Below, piece after piece: positions 45,470 to 54,655 of a stretch of 64,000 nt of DNA. Positions within the stretch are counted from its first letter, which is position 1. Every line of letters starts with the position of its first letter. Origin of the DNA: Prorocentrum cordatum (taxonomy: Eukaryota; Sar; Dinophyceae; Prorocentrales; Prorocentraceae). The notes beneath the pieces are model-generated. The model worked only from the letters and a program-made list of their open reading frames with translations, was not told the origin of the DNA and did no database searches. The DNA is taken from positions 80,001-144,000 of the forward strand of contig CAUYUJ010007191.1 in NCBI GenBank assembly GCA_963575745.1. Direction: 5' to 3'. A program made the translations under genes and the position numbers.

Positions 45470-46000
45470 ATTGGGGGGGCCTCTTCGGGCTCTCCGGGGC
45501 CGTCTTGGGCTGCACCTGGAGCCCTATAGTGGGCCCTCTCTGGGCCATCTTGGGGTCGTCTTGGGCGCCTCTTGGGCCGTCTTGGGGCTCTCTTGAGTCA
45601 TCGTGGGCCGTCTCGAGGCCCTCTCGAGCCGCCTTGGGACGCTCTTGGGGGCCCCCATTGGGCCGGCTTGAGGCGATCGGGCCAGAGTCGTGTATGCTGA
45701 GAATGTTGAAACAACCTGCAGCAACCGTCAGTTTGTTACACTGGGAGGCCCTGCTGGGAGTGATCTTGGAGCGGTCTGGGGGACTTTGGGAAAAGCTTTT
45801 CGGCCCTCCCGAAGCCGTCTTTGGCCATCTTGAACGAGGCCGTCTGGACGCCATCTTGGGCCATCTTGAGGCCATCATCGGCCCTATTGGAGGCATCTTC
45901 GGCGAACTTGGAGGCCTCTTGGACTCGCTTCGGCCGTCTGGAAGGCGCAGGCCCTCCTGGCGGGCCCTCCAGGAGGCACCCCTCGGGCTTTGCCACGATT
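45470..46000. repeat. C-rich array
   Basis: CTTGGGCCGTCTTGGGG words, with an island around 45685-45745 (GCTGAGAATGTTGAAACAAC). Confidence 0.6.
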
Positions 46001-46070
46001 TGCACCTTCCACGCGCTGCTCCCGGTATTGTAGGATAGACAAGTGCGTACCAGTGGTGCGGTTCCTCGTA
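46000..46070 (-). pseudogene. Half-PPR scar
   Basis: Sense: SYNTGSSAWK, reached from LV through the spacer TATCC before TAC. No hairpin recognisable. Confidence 0.42.
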
Positions 46071-46479
46071 GAAGAAGAACCAGGCCCCCGGAGGCCCAAA
46101 AAGGGCTCTCTGATCCGTCACTTTGAGCAGCCTTCAAAGTGGCAGCTTCGAGGGCCGTCGTGGGCCCCTACTGGAGCTCTCTCGGGTCTCTCCTGGCTTT
46201 CCCTGTGACTACCTGGGCGCCCTATTGGGGCCCCCTGGGGCCATCTTGGAACCATCTTCAGGTCTGTCGGGCTCTCCTGGGCCGCCTGTTGTCAATCTTG
46301 GGAGCCTCTTGGGGCGATCTGGGAGCTGAGAAGGCGGGAACGCGACAATCATTGCCAAACCAAGCGACCAGAAATCGATGACATTTGCATCTGGGGGCCG
46401 TCCTGCGGCTCCTTTTGGTGCTGAGAGGGCGTCAGAAAGCCTCTTGGTCAGCGCTGGAACCATCTTGGACGGTCTCAGA

Positions 46480-46840
46480 GCGGGATTGGGCCGCCCAGGG
46501 CCAGCTGGGACCCTCTGGGGCCGCTCTGGAGGCCACCGCGGCGGATCCGAGGGCCCAGCGGGATCGGGCCAGGGTAACCAGCCACGAACGTATCCCTATC
46601 CCTAAGATGGGCGAGCAAAAAGCGAGGACAATCTTAGGGATAGGCCCTCAGAAACTGAGGGAATCCTTAAGATCGGCATCGAGGTGAGATGATTTCAAAC
46701 ATAGGGATAGGGATATGTTTCAAACTGGTAAGGATTGGGTCGCCCAGGGCCGTCTTGGACCCTCCGGGGTCGCTCTGGAGGCCGCCACGGCGGATCCCGA
46801 GGGCCCGGCGGGAGCGGGCCAGGGGCCGCTTCTGAGGCCA
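46480..46840. repeat. Two-copy tandem repeat (~250-bp spacing)
   Basis: GGATTGGGCCGCCCAGGGCC (46485) and GGATTGGGTCGCCCAGGGCC (46732) begin matching segments of about 90 bp (both through GCTCTGGAGGCC). The inverted-repeat element at 46578 lies between them. Confidence 0.7.
46578..46728. mobile_element. Inverted-repeat element, 151 bp, possible TAA target duplication
   Basis: Left CCAGCCACGAACGTATCCCT, right complement CCAGTTTGAAACATATCCCT; both continue with ATCCCTA. TAA lies on each side (46575-46577, 46729-46731), which would fit a 3-bp duplication as in PIF/Harbinger elements; the short duplication is weak evidence. Internal small hairpins CCCTAAGAT/ATCTTAGGG and CCTCAG/CTGAGG. Confidence 0.6.
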
Positions 46841-46984
46841 CCGTGGCGGCCCGAAGCGAACTCGTGGGAGCGGGGCCGCCCGACCAAGAACACCACAGAG
46901 CAGCTCCAGCAGCCTGCCCAGCGATGGACATCCGCCGGGTGACACAAGGCCCCAACAGGCGCCACCATCGGCTGAGGGATCCGC

Positions 46985-47112
46985 ACGCTCGCTCAGAAAG
47001 CGCCCTGTCTGGCTCTCAACCTTCCTGAAGATAAGAACGACAAGATCAGCACGCTCCTTCAGAAAGCGCCCAGTGTGGTTTTCAACCTTCCCGAAGAGAA
47101 GAGCGGCAAGAA
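46985..47112 (-). repeat. Two 63-bp tandem units, possible 21-residue coding repeat
   Basis: CGCACGCTCGCTCAGAAAGC and CAGCACGCTCCTTCAGAAAG start two units, each ending in CAACCTTCC(T/C)GAAGA. On minus both stay in frame: GKVENHTGRFLKERAD and RKVESQTGRFLSERAD. A period of exactly 21 codons with conservative differences hints at coding, but no family is recognised. Confidence 0.5.
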
Positions 47113-47204
47113 AGAAGGCATTGTAGAAAAAACAGAGGGCGAACACACACAACTGGACAACTAATTCATTCAAACGTTGGGGTGCTCACACGCTTGGCAA
47201 CGGA

Positions 47205-47255
47205 CCCCCGACATGATGGCGTCGGATTCTTCACGCCTGGCATTAGCCCCACTGT
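47205..47255 (-). pseudogene. Minute PPR relic
   Basis: Minus residues RREESDAIMSG align with the AKLEPDAIMS end of local PPR units. Too short and isolated to be more than a scar. Confidence 0.25.
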
Positions 47256-47442
47256 TTGAGCGTTGGCGTGTACATTCTTGGCTTCGTCGGTGCATGTGTG
47301 TCTCTGGCGCGAACGTCTGCAATACACTGACCAGGGCGCCCGCCATTTTGGCGAGTGCGCTTATCACGTTTGCTTCAACTGCACATCTAGTCTCACCCGT
47401 ATGTTGTCATCAGTGATCAGCAGCAACAGTGGCGTGCGAGAT

Positions 47443-47641
47443 TAGAGGAACAAACAATAGCATAAACATAAAAACTCGGAGGTCCGCGCGGATTTCTCGG
47501 ATCGGCGCTGGACCCCCCTCCCTGGCGCGCTCCGCGCGCCAGGGGCGGCGCCGGAGGCGTCGCCAGGGGGCCCCAGCGCCGATCCGAGAAATCCGCGCGG
47601 ACCTCTGAGTTTTTATGTTTATGTCACTTTTTGTTCCCCTA
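47443..47641. mobile_element. Long-TIR foldback element, 199 bp, 5-bp target duplication
   Basis: Arms of about 70 bp: TAGAGGAACAAACAATAG, CATAAACATAAAAACTC, GGAGGTCCGCGCGGATTTCT and CGGATCGGCGCTGG, repeated inverted on the right with few changes. Flanked by GAGAT (47438-47442, 47642-47646). The loop region holds a further GC palindrome CTGGCGCGC-TCC-GCGCGCCAG. AT-rich ends and a GC-rich centre. Same TAG-R-GG terminus and 5-bp duplication as the 154-bp elements. No coding capacity. Confidence 0.87.
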
Positions 47642-47749
47642 GAGATTCTCCCCCCTCATACCCCCCCAAGGACCCCAAACGGGGAATTCGACCCCCCTCC
47701 GACCGCAGACGGCCGCCCGGTGAACTCGCCTGGCCCCTGGCCGCAAAGA

Positions 47750-48715
47750 GGCCTCAGATAGGCTCCAAATCGCTGAATGACGGCCACAGATGCGCACAAG
47801 ACAAGCTCAGATGGCCACAAGATGGCCCAACCGGCCCAAACAAAAACCCACAGGCTTCCAAGACGGACCCGGCTGCCTCCTGGAGGACGTTGCTCAGGCC
47901 GCGAAGAATGCGCACCGTTTACGATTTCCTCTGGTTTTCGACACCTTTCCGTCTTCCTCTGTTTCTGCTTCCTGGCGGCCCCAGGGGCCCTCTGGTCGGT
48001 CCAAGAAGCCTCCAAGACGGCGCCCAGGAGGCCTCCAACACGGCCCCAAAAGGGCCCAACGCCAGCCTACCGAAGAGGGCCACCAAGACGGCCAACATGG
48101 CCCCCAGAAGAGGCCCAAGATGGCCTCCAAATCGCTCAATCACGGCCCAAGATGCATCCGAGAAAAGATGGCCCAAGGACCCCCCCAAAGGATTCCAAGG
48201 CGGCCTTGCTCATGCCGGAAATGCGCAAAACGAGAAATTGTCCTTCAACTTTTGACAATTGTTCGTGTTCCTCCGTTTCTGCTTTCTGATGGCCCCAGAG
48301 GCCCCCTGGTCGCTCCAGAGTGCCTCCAAGATGACGCGCAGGGAGACCCAGAGGCCTCCACGACGGCCCCCCGGCAGGCCCAACTCCAATCTAAGTTGCC
48401 TCCAAGACGCCGGAGAAGGCCACCAAGACGGTCAACATGGCCCCCAGAAGAGGCCCCAGCTGGGCTCCGCATCGTTCTATGATAGTTCAAGATGCGTCCG
48501 AGAGATGCTCAGATGACCTCAGGATGGCCCAAGTCGGCCCCCAGAAGAGAGGCCTACTCTGACCTCCGACTGTCTGTCGGCACGACGCGCCTTAAAAAAC
48601 ATGGGATTGGTCTGCGATGGCCCAAGACGTCCCCTCCGAGGCCTCCAAGACAGCCCCGAATGCCTCCAAAATTACAGCCAGGAGGTCTCAAGAGCAACCC
48701 GGCAGGCCCCCAGAA
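47750..48715. repeat. Minisatellite array in reverse orientation
   Basis: CCAAGATGGCC and GCCTCCAAGACGGCC words, complement of most arrays in the window. A ~320-bp pattern is repeated (CCTCTGTTTCTGCTTCCTGG near 47956; CCTCCGTTTCTGCTTTCTGA near 48270). Confidence 0.7.
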
Positions 48716-48719
48716 CATC

Positions 48720-48955
48720 TTCTCATTCTCCTCCTGCTCCTCCTGGTTCTTCTCCTCCCCCTCCTCCTCCTCTTCCTCCTCCTCTTCTTCCTCCTCCTCC
48801 TTCTCCTCCTCCTCCTCCTCCCACTGCTCCTCCTCCTCCTCCTCCTCCTCCTCCTCCTCCTCCTCCACCTCCACCTCATCCTCCTTCTTCATCTCCTCAT
48901 CATCCTCTTCCTCTTCCTCCTCCTTTTCCTCCTCATCATCCTTCTCCTTTCGACA
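48720..48955. repeat. (CCT)n tract
   Basis: CCT/CTT triplets with CAT interruptions toward the right end. Confidence 0.9.
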
Positions 48956-49106
48956 TCATCGTCCATCACCCTCATCCCCATGATCCTCGTCCTTCTACTC
49001 TTCACGCACGCGTTCCCCGTCAGCGGCTGCCGACCGCGACCTTGGACCTTCTGCAACAAAGACTCCGCGGATCGCGCGCACGCCCTGCTCTTCAGCTTGC
49101 CGTCTT

Positions 49107-49260
49107 TAGGCGGCCACATGCGAAACCTACCCCTACCCCCCACGATTTCTGGGGGGGAGGGCGGGGTTCACTTCGTCCAGGAGCTCCCGAGCGAAGTGAA
49201 CCCCACCCTCCCCCTCAGAAAGCGTGGGGGGTAGGGGTAGGGTTCGCATGTGGCCCCCTA
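49107..49260. mobile_element. Foldback element, 154 bp, second copy
   Basis: Same palindrome and same length as 28652-28805, with arm mismatches (TAGGCGGCCACATGCGAAAC against the complement of TAGGGGGCCACATGCGAACC). Flanked by GTCTT (49102-49106 and 49261-49265). Confidence 0.88.
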
Positions 49261-49438
49261 GTCTTTGTTCGCGCGCGCAAAGTGGCCCTTCTCCGCAAAT
49301 GCGGACCTCGCCAGCTTCCTTGCGCGCGTGCACGAACAGTGGTGCGCTTCCCTTTTTTTTGTGCCCGGACATAACATCTGGGCGACACAACCCGAAGGGA
49401 GGTGCCCAAGGTGCCTGCATGAATTCACCTGCAGTCGG

Positions 49439-49501
49439 ACCTCGCAACACGAACGGCGGCACGGACCGCCCCCGGCGTTATCCGCGCCGCCGTTGCGAGG
49501 T
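49439..49501. other. Inverted repeat ACCTCGCAAC/GTTGCGAGGT
   Basis: A 10-bp perfect outer stem plus inner CGGCGGC/GCCGCCG arms around a GC-rich loop. Could be a structured RNA or a small insertion; no family recognised and no direct repeat flanks. Confidence 0.45.
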
Positions 49502-49796
49502 GCCTCGAGATGCCACCCCGAGACACGGCCACCGGCACCACCCCCACTTGGCCGCTGGCCTCAAGCAGCGGAGGCCCCGTTGCCCAAAGACTTAAGTTCC
49601 CGCGCCCCCCACGTCGGGGGACCCCTTCGAGTAACCCCATCGGGCCTCTCAGGGGTGGTACGGCGGGCCCGCACCTACTGTGGCTGGCCAACCACAGGGC
49701 AAGAGTCTCTCCCATAGCCCCGTCGAGCTGTGGTGACGATCGGGCTGCCAACCCGCCTGTTTTCCTGGGGCGCCACGAGGGCACCCAGCGGCACAG

Positions 49797-50087
49797 GTGC
49801 CAACAGCGGTGCGCTTCCCAATCGCGCGCCATGAGCCCGACACCTATCTAGTCAGCGCACACGACTTCTGCCTTTTGCAGGAAAGCCTACGACTATTGCT
49901 GACGGGCGATGTGCTCCTGATGAGGACACTATTCTGCACACGCCGCGCAAGTCGGTGCTCTCTCCAATCTATTCGCCGCATGGACAACGCATTTCGTGGT
50001 GAAGCAAGCCATGCTTGTCACATGCCCCGCGGACAGTTTGGGGTCCTTTCTTCGCCCAGCGCCCTCCGGACCGGATATACATAGATC
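49797..50087 (+). other. Open frame of ~95 codons in low-repeat DNA, unassigned
   Basis: The frame contains ARHEPDTYLVSAHDFCLLQE and later SIRRMDNAFRGEASHACHM, a normal residue mix unlike repeat-derived frames, and ends at TAG. No start in good context and no recognised domain. It lies just upstream of the broken gene at 50164 and may be an upstream exon of it; that is speculative. Confidence 0.25.
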
Positions 50088-50163
50088 TAACGCCACTGAT
50101 CGTATCGAAACTGTGGCTCATGGCCCGTCTTAAGCCCCGCCCAGGCGCTGTAACGGCCTGTGA

Positions 50164-50998
50164 TCAGGACTCGGGCTGACGACGCCCAAGCTGGCCGAAG
50201 TTGACCTCGCCTCGGTGTCACCGACAAATGAGCTGGCGGCTGCAGGGTCCATCCTGCAGGAGTCCGAGAAAAGCAAGAGTTCCATGGCATCCAGCATGTC
50301 CGACTCCATGAACGCCAACCCCAAGATCAACGCCTCGGTCGGGTCCTCTCGAGGTAGTGAAAAGGGAAAGTGATTGGAGGCTTTCGTAGATAGTGCATCA
50401 ACGACGCAGCTATTCGGTCGTCATAAAGGTGAATACCTTCTAGGGGGGAGACCTAAGCCAAAACGAACTTCAAGGACTTGACTTTGACGTCCAAGGAGAA
50501 AATGGACAGAGAGCTCGGCGAGCTCAAAGAAGAGCACTGGCGCCCGTCAGGGGGAACTCCCTCTCGCCCAGAAGTTCGACGCGCCCAAAGGCGGCGACGT
50601 CCAGATCAAGACGGAGCCAAAGGAGGAGCCCAGCGAAATGCCGAAGCTGGCGCAGAGGGTGTCAAAACTTGAGGGAGAAGGCCGCGCAGTATCCCCGCAC
50701 GATCCAGGACAACGTACTGGAGGCCAAGAAGACCATCAACACGTCCGAGAACGCAACAGACCCGACTTTCACGCGATAAAGCGGTGGCCGGGTGTCCGAC
50801 ATCCAGAAGAACCTCGCCAAGAGAATCCAAACTTTGAAGGTCCTCGACCGCATGACCACGAAGGAAGCGAACGACGACAGCCAGATCCACTCGCTCCTCA
50901 CCAAGCAATACGAGGAGATCACAACCTGGGCAGCTCGCTTCAGCTTGACGGCTGGCAGGCCTGCCAAGCGTAGGAGGAAGGCCAAGGGTAGTTAGACA
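50164..50998 (+). pseudogene. Broken protein gene, unknown family
   Basis: Protein-like sequence continues through several frames. First TTPKLAEVDLASVSPTNELA and SILQESEKSKSSMASSMSDS up to a TGA at 50371; the same frame then continues LEAFVDSASTTQLFGRHKGE. A shift leads to NFKDLTLTSKEKMDRELGEL, another near 50543 to LAQKFDAPKGGDVQIKTEPK, another near 50672 to REKAAQYPRTIQDNVLEAKK, an in-frame TAA at 50777, and finally SDIQKNLAKRIQTLKVLDRM ending AKRRRKAKGS and TAG. At least three frameshifts and two stops. The product would be hydrophilic with a coiled-coil-like middle and a basic C-terminus (nuclear-localisation-like). IKTEPKEEP resembles a SUMO-acceptor motif. Function unknown. Confidence 0.6.
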
Positions 50999-50999
50999 G

Positions 51000-51540
51000 T
51001 GCACTTGTGCCTGCAATCAGCGCGACCAAGACGGCCGTGGCCAAAGTCGAGGGGCACATACGACTGACGGTGGGGCGACGAAATGTTGCAAGTTGTTCCT
51101 GGCCGCACACGGCTGCACCTACATTGCGACGCCACCTCGACGAAACGCCCCCGCCCCCTACATTTCAGTGTTGGCATCGAGCGAGCACCCCAAATCCGGG
51201 AGGACAGAATAATGCAAGTCAACATTGAGATACGGGGGGGGGGGGGGGGAATTCCTCGGAGATCGATGGAATATGATCAAAAATGGCACGCTGATTCTCG
51301 GAACGAGCAAATAACTTGCGATATTTTGTCCGCCCACTGGAGCACGTGCATACCGGAGTTCAAGCTTTCTTGATCCCGAATTCGGGTCTAATGGCGCGCA
51401 CCGGTGGAGGCAGCATGCATTCACGCAGAGAGCAGGTACAACTCATCGACACGACAAACTTGAGGTCGAAGAAACCCATCATCAAGCTCAATCGTAAACT
51501 AACTGCATCATCATACCTCGGATAACAATCACACTTACCA
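51000..51540. other. Low-repeat DNA without identifiable gene
   Basis: Mixed composition and short open frames only; one G run at 51236-51249. I see nothing else in it. Confidence 0.4.
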
Positions 51541-51669
51541 TTGCAATAACCATCCTCGTCATAGCCGGCACTATCGCGATTGTCAGCTTAACTATCACAA
51601 TGGGTTCATGGTCATGGCACTGCAATGGTCGCTGCCACGATCAGCGCTACTAGTACCATCGCAACCGCA

Positions 51670-51815
51670 TACATTGTCATCAGCATCATCATCATCACCA
51701 CCAGCATCATCATCATCATCTTTATCATCATCATCACCACCAGCATCATCATCAGCATCATCATCATCAGCATCATCACCATCACCATCACAATCACCAT
51801 CACCATACCTGGACG
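51670..51815. repeat. (ATC)n microsatellite
   Basis: CATCATCATCACCACCAG pattern, about 145 bp. The DNA to about 52500 is nonrepetitive; a 94-codon frame at 52154-52438 starts at TTG and has no recognised domain. Confidence 0.9.
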
Positions 51816-52525
51816 ATACCAGCACCATCACACTCGACAACACCGTCGCTGACCCTCCCTGCCCCTGCCCCCCCTCTCTGCAGCCGTTTTTTTGCCTGAA
51901 CGTCCACACGGGATTCCGCATCGATGCGCTCTGTATCTGTTTGGGTGCTGCAACCCTATGCAGTGCAGCCGGCATTAAGAGGAGACTGCGCACACGGCAG
52001 GTTCGTGCGGCGTCGGCACGCGCAAAGGTTTTGGACCCCGCGTCGATCGTTCAACCTTGAATCGATCGCGGCCCCGATTGTTCAAGGTCAAATTCCGTCC
52101 GGTCTAATGGCCTCACCGCGTCCCTCGATGCTTCCGCGTCGCAGATTTCAATATTGAACGCCTTCGCCAGCGTCGCCGGCGCGACAACGTCGTATGAACC
52201 CACCGTACGTGATGGGCCCGCCGATGACCACGAGCCGCCCTTAAGTGGGGGCGTTCGGTCAAGGCTGCACGAGTCTGGCCCAGCGTCTTCTGTGCCCGTC
52301 CGCAGCATATCTTTCGAGGCTTGTGCACATTACTTGGATTGGCTCCAAAAACGCATGCCCAATGGATTGGGTCGAGATTCCCACTGCGCACGGACAGTGA
52401 TCGTCCCGCACTGTGTTCTTGCCACTTTTTTGCAATAGTCACTTCAATGACTGTCAGATGAGCGAGGGGCTTGCAGCGAGTGGAAGTCTTCCATTGCCGG
52501 CAGAACTCTGATTCGGAATCACGCT

Positions 52526-52960
52526 TTGCTCTCTCGGGCAGGCTGGGCACGTAGCGTGCCTTCAGGTATGCGCGGCGACGGAGGCAGCTTCAGCAGCAAC
52601 GATCGCATGTACGTTGTCTCGTGGAACAGTTTGGTGGGGGTCGGCAAAACGATGCAGAAACGGTTCTTGTTCACGGTGGTGCCAACATCAATCATGCTGA
52701 CCAACACGCTGAACGAGTTTCTCAACGTGTTTCCGTGGAACATAATGTACCAGCTTCTGGCAAAACTCCCGAGATTGACTGGCGAGCACGGCGCGTGTCC
52801 ACTCCTGGCACACCCCCGGCAGGAGGTTGGAAGGACATCCTGGCCCAGGTGAGGGGGCGACTGGACATCTTACATCGAATGGTGTTTTTCTTTCTATCGG
52901 CCAACGGGCTTCTGCTCTTTCGAGGTGTTGGAAATGCATGGCCAACAACATACTAGCAGG
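52526..52960 (+). other. Overlapping open frames in low-repeat DNA
   Basis: Three frames are open together. One reads VSWNSLVGVGKTMQKRFLFT, another LVHGGANINHADQHAERVSQ, and the minus strand also stays open. Balanced amino-acid use suggests one may be a decayed exon, but I cannot choose between them. Confidence 0.25.
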
Positions 52961-53193
52961 CGCGTGCAATGGACGAACTACAACCACGATGCTGCATGGC
53001 ACAGGACACGAGTTGACCCACGAAGCCTATCTGGAGAGGCAGCAAGCTGCTGGCATCGCTATCCCCATCCTCCTTCGTTGTGTATTTGGTCTCCAGCTCG
53101 AAACACTCCACATCGACACAATACGCACGCTAGACTCAGGCAAGCTTGTCATTCAAGTGGACGCGCGTTGTGGTCGGTCGTAGTCGTCAGATC

Positions 53194-53620
53194 ATGCTTT
53201 GGTGGGAACAACACCGCACAGAAGATTTCGAAGCTCTGTGGCAACATGCAGGTTTGGTACGATCTCACCAGATCCTCAAGCCGCCGCCTTCGTGGTAAGT
53301 TGAACGCTGACCGGATCAACAGTACTGTAGATTTGCCAATGCTAGCATGCATTGCGGCAGCCTGCAGAGCATCCAGATATGCGCTTGCATTGATGCTGGC
53401 ATTTGGCCAAGAGGAGGAACCCAAAATACTTGCAGTGGTTCACTTGTTGTGCCGCGTGCACGACATACTGTACTCCGAGTCGCAATTTCTCAGCGAATCT
53501 GTGAAGACTGAGGTTTCACACTTAGGCCAGCTGCGTGCTCAATTGTTTTCAGGGCTAGCTCGAGCATCGTGGGCAGCTGGCGTCAGGATGTGGAGGATGT
53601 CACACAAGCCCAGTATTTGA
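53194..53620 (+). pseudogene. Conserved-looking gene relic, frameshifted
   Basis: An ATG at 53194 opens MLWWEQHRTEDFEALWQHAG, then LVRSHQILKPPPSW and TAA. After about 30 bases, in another frame, come VDLPMLACIAAACRASRYAL, then MLAFGQEEEPKILAVVHLLC, RVHDILYSESQFLSESVKTE and VSHLGQLRAQLFSGLARASW, ending at 53620 (TGA). The two parts read as one protein split by a small shift or a very short intron; GTAAGT stands at the break (53295-53300) and resembles a 5' splice site. Two hydrophobic helical stretches are visible. No family recognised. Lower GC than its surroundings. Confidence 0.5.
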
Positions 53621-53859
53621 TAGCACCTCGCAGAGGATCAATGTATAGTTCTAGGGGGCCCACGGTAGTATTGGTGCTACGCCGACGAAGACCTCGCTGG
53701 ATGCATTACAGGGGCGGCAGAGACAACACATCCTGCGACTGGTTGCCCAGCAACTCGTTTTCAAGTGGCTGCGTGTGATGGTTGACGATGCGTGAGGGCG
53801 CGCGGGAACAACATCAGAAAGTGCTGTTCGCACGTCGCCGCCTGCCCTCCCCCCTCCTC

Positions 53860-54080
53860 CTCATCCTCTTAGATCTTATGGTAACACACGCTGGTATATG
53901 TTCGACGCATGCTATAGACAGTCTCCAAGATGACTGTCAAAAACAAGCGAAAGTATAGAGAACAAACAAAGGATTCTATACCGACATGCATACACATGGA
54001 TACGTGTGTATACACTCATATATGCTATGCCCCCCCTAATTGGGACACGAAATGCCTTTACAACTCAGATGATGCTAATG
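53860..54080. other. AT-richer spacer
   Basis: No gene. Contains a small inverted repeat ATACACA/TGTGTAT around 53987-54014. Notably lower GC than the rest of the window. Confidence 0.4.
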
Positions 54081-54082
54081 CT

Positions 54083-54458
54083 TTACTTTTCTAATAAGGT
54101 GTTCCGCCTCTTGGATGGCGGCTCCGAGAACCCGGCCAGAACGGCCCAGACGGGCCGATTCGCTGCCTCTGGACACCCTCTTCTTTTCGCGCGTACAGAT
54201 CGTGACGTTGTAGTAGAGATGGCCGTGGGCTGTAGCTTCGCCTCCCGCATCTGTTTCAGCAGCGCCAGAGCCCGCTGCCACTGCTCGCTTTTCGCGCACG
54301 CCCTGATCGCAGCGTCGTAGCTCATGACATTCGGCTCCAACCTCACTTGACACATCCCGCTGAGCAGCGATAGAGCCCGCTGCCAGAGCTCGCCTTTCTC
54401 GCACGCGCTGATCCCAGCGCTGTAGCTGACTAGGGCAGACCTGTGGACTCCGTCCACG
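54083..54458 (-). CDS. PPR fragment, two units plus shifted half unit
   Basis: Sense: LVSYSAGISACEKGELWQ, then RALSLLSGMCQVRLEPNVM, SYDAAIRACAKSEQWQRALA, LLKQMREAKLQPTAI. The following half unit (YYNVTICTREKK) is displaced by TCTAC (54213-54217) after ATC. The hairpin TGTGGAC-TCC-GTCCACG is at 54442-54458. A further unit end, MWKAKLEPDAIM, lies upstream in sense near 54535-54565, so three PPR pieces may belong to one gene. More diverged than the 12676 fragment. No ATG start. Confidence 0.6.
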
Positions 54459-54584
54459 ACATCAGCTCGACGTGGCGAGGGGTCTCTGGGCAAGCGCGGG
54501 GGGGTGCGGCTGCAGGGCCGAAAGGCAATCATGATGGCGTCGGGCTCCAGCTTGGCTTTCCACATCTCGCAGTGCAGCGCCAGG

Positions 54585-54645
54585 CACCTCCTCCTCCTCC
54601 TCCTTCTCCTCCTCCTCTTCCACCTTCTCCTCCTCTTTCGCTCGA
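54585..54645. repeat. (CCT)n tract at block B edge
   Basis: CCT/TTCTCCT triplets directly before block B copy 3, as at 21205-21270. Confidence 0.8.
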
Positions 54646-54655
54646 TTCTCCATGC

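Noticed and set aside
47337-47357. Possible dinoflagellate spliced-leader relic (CCGCCATTTTGGCGAG)
   Set aside because: Only CCATTTTGGC matches the leader I know; the flanking bases do not, and it forms its own small palindrome.
52640-52700. Ankyrin-like residues LVHGGANINHAD
   Set aside because: A single short resemblance in one of three overlapping open frames; no second repeat.
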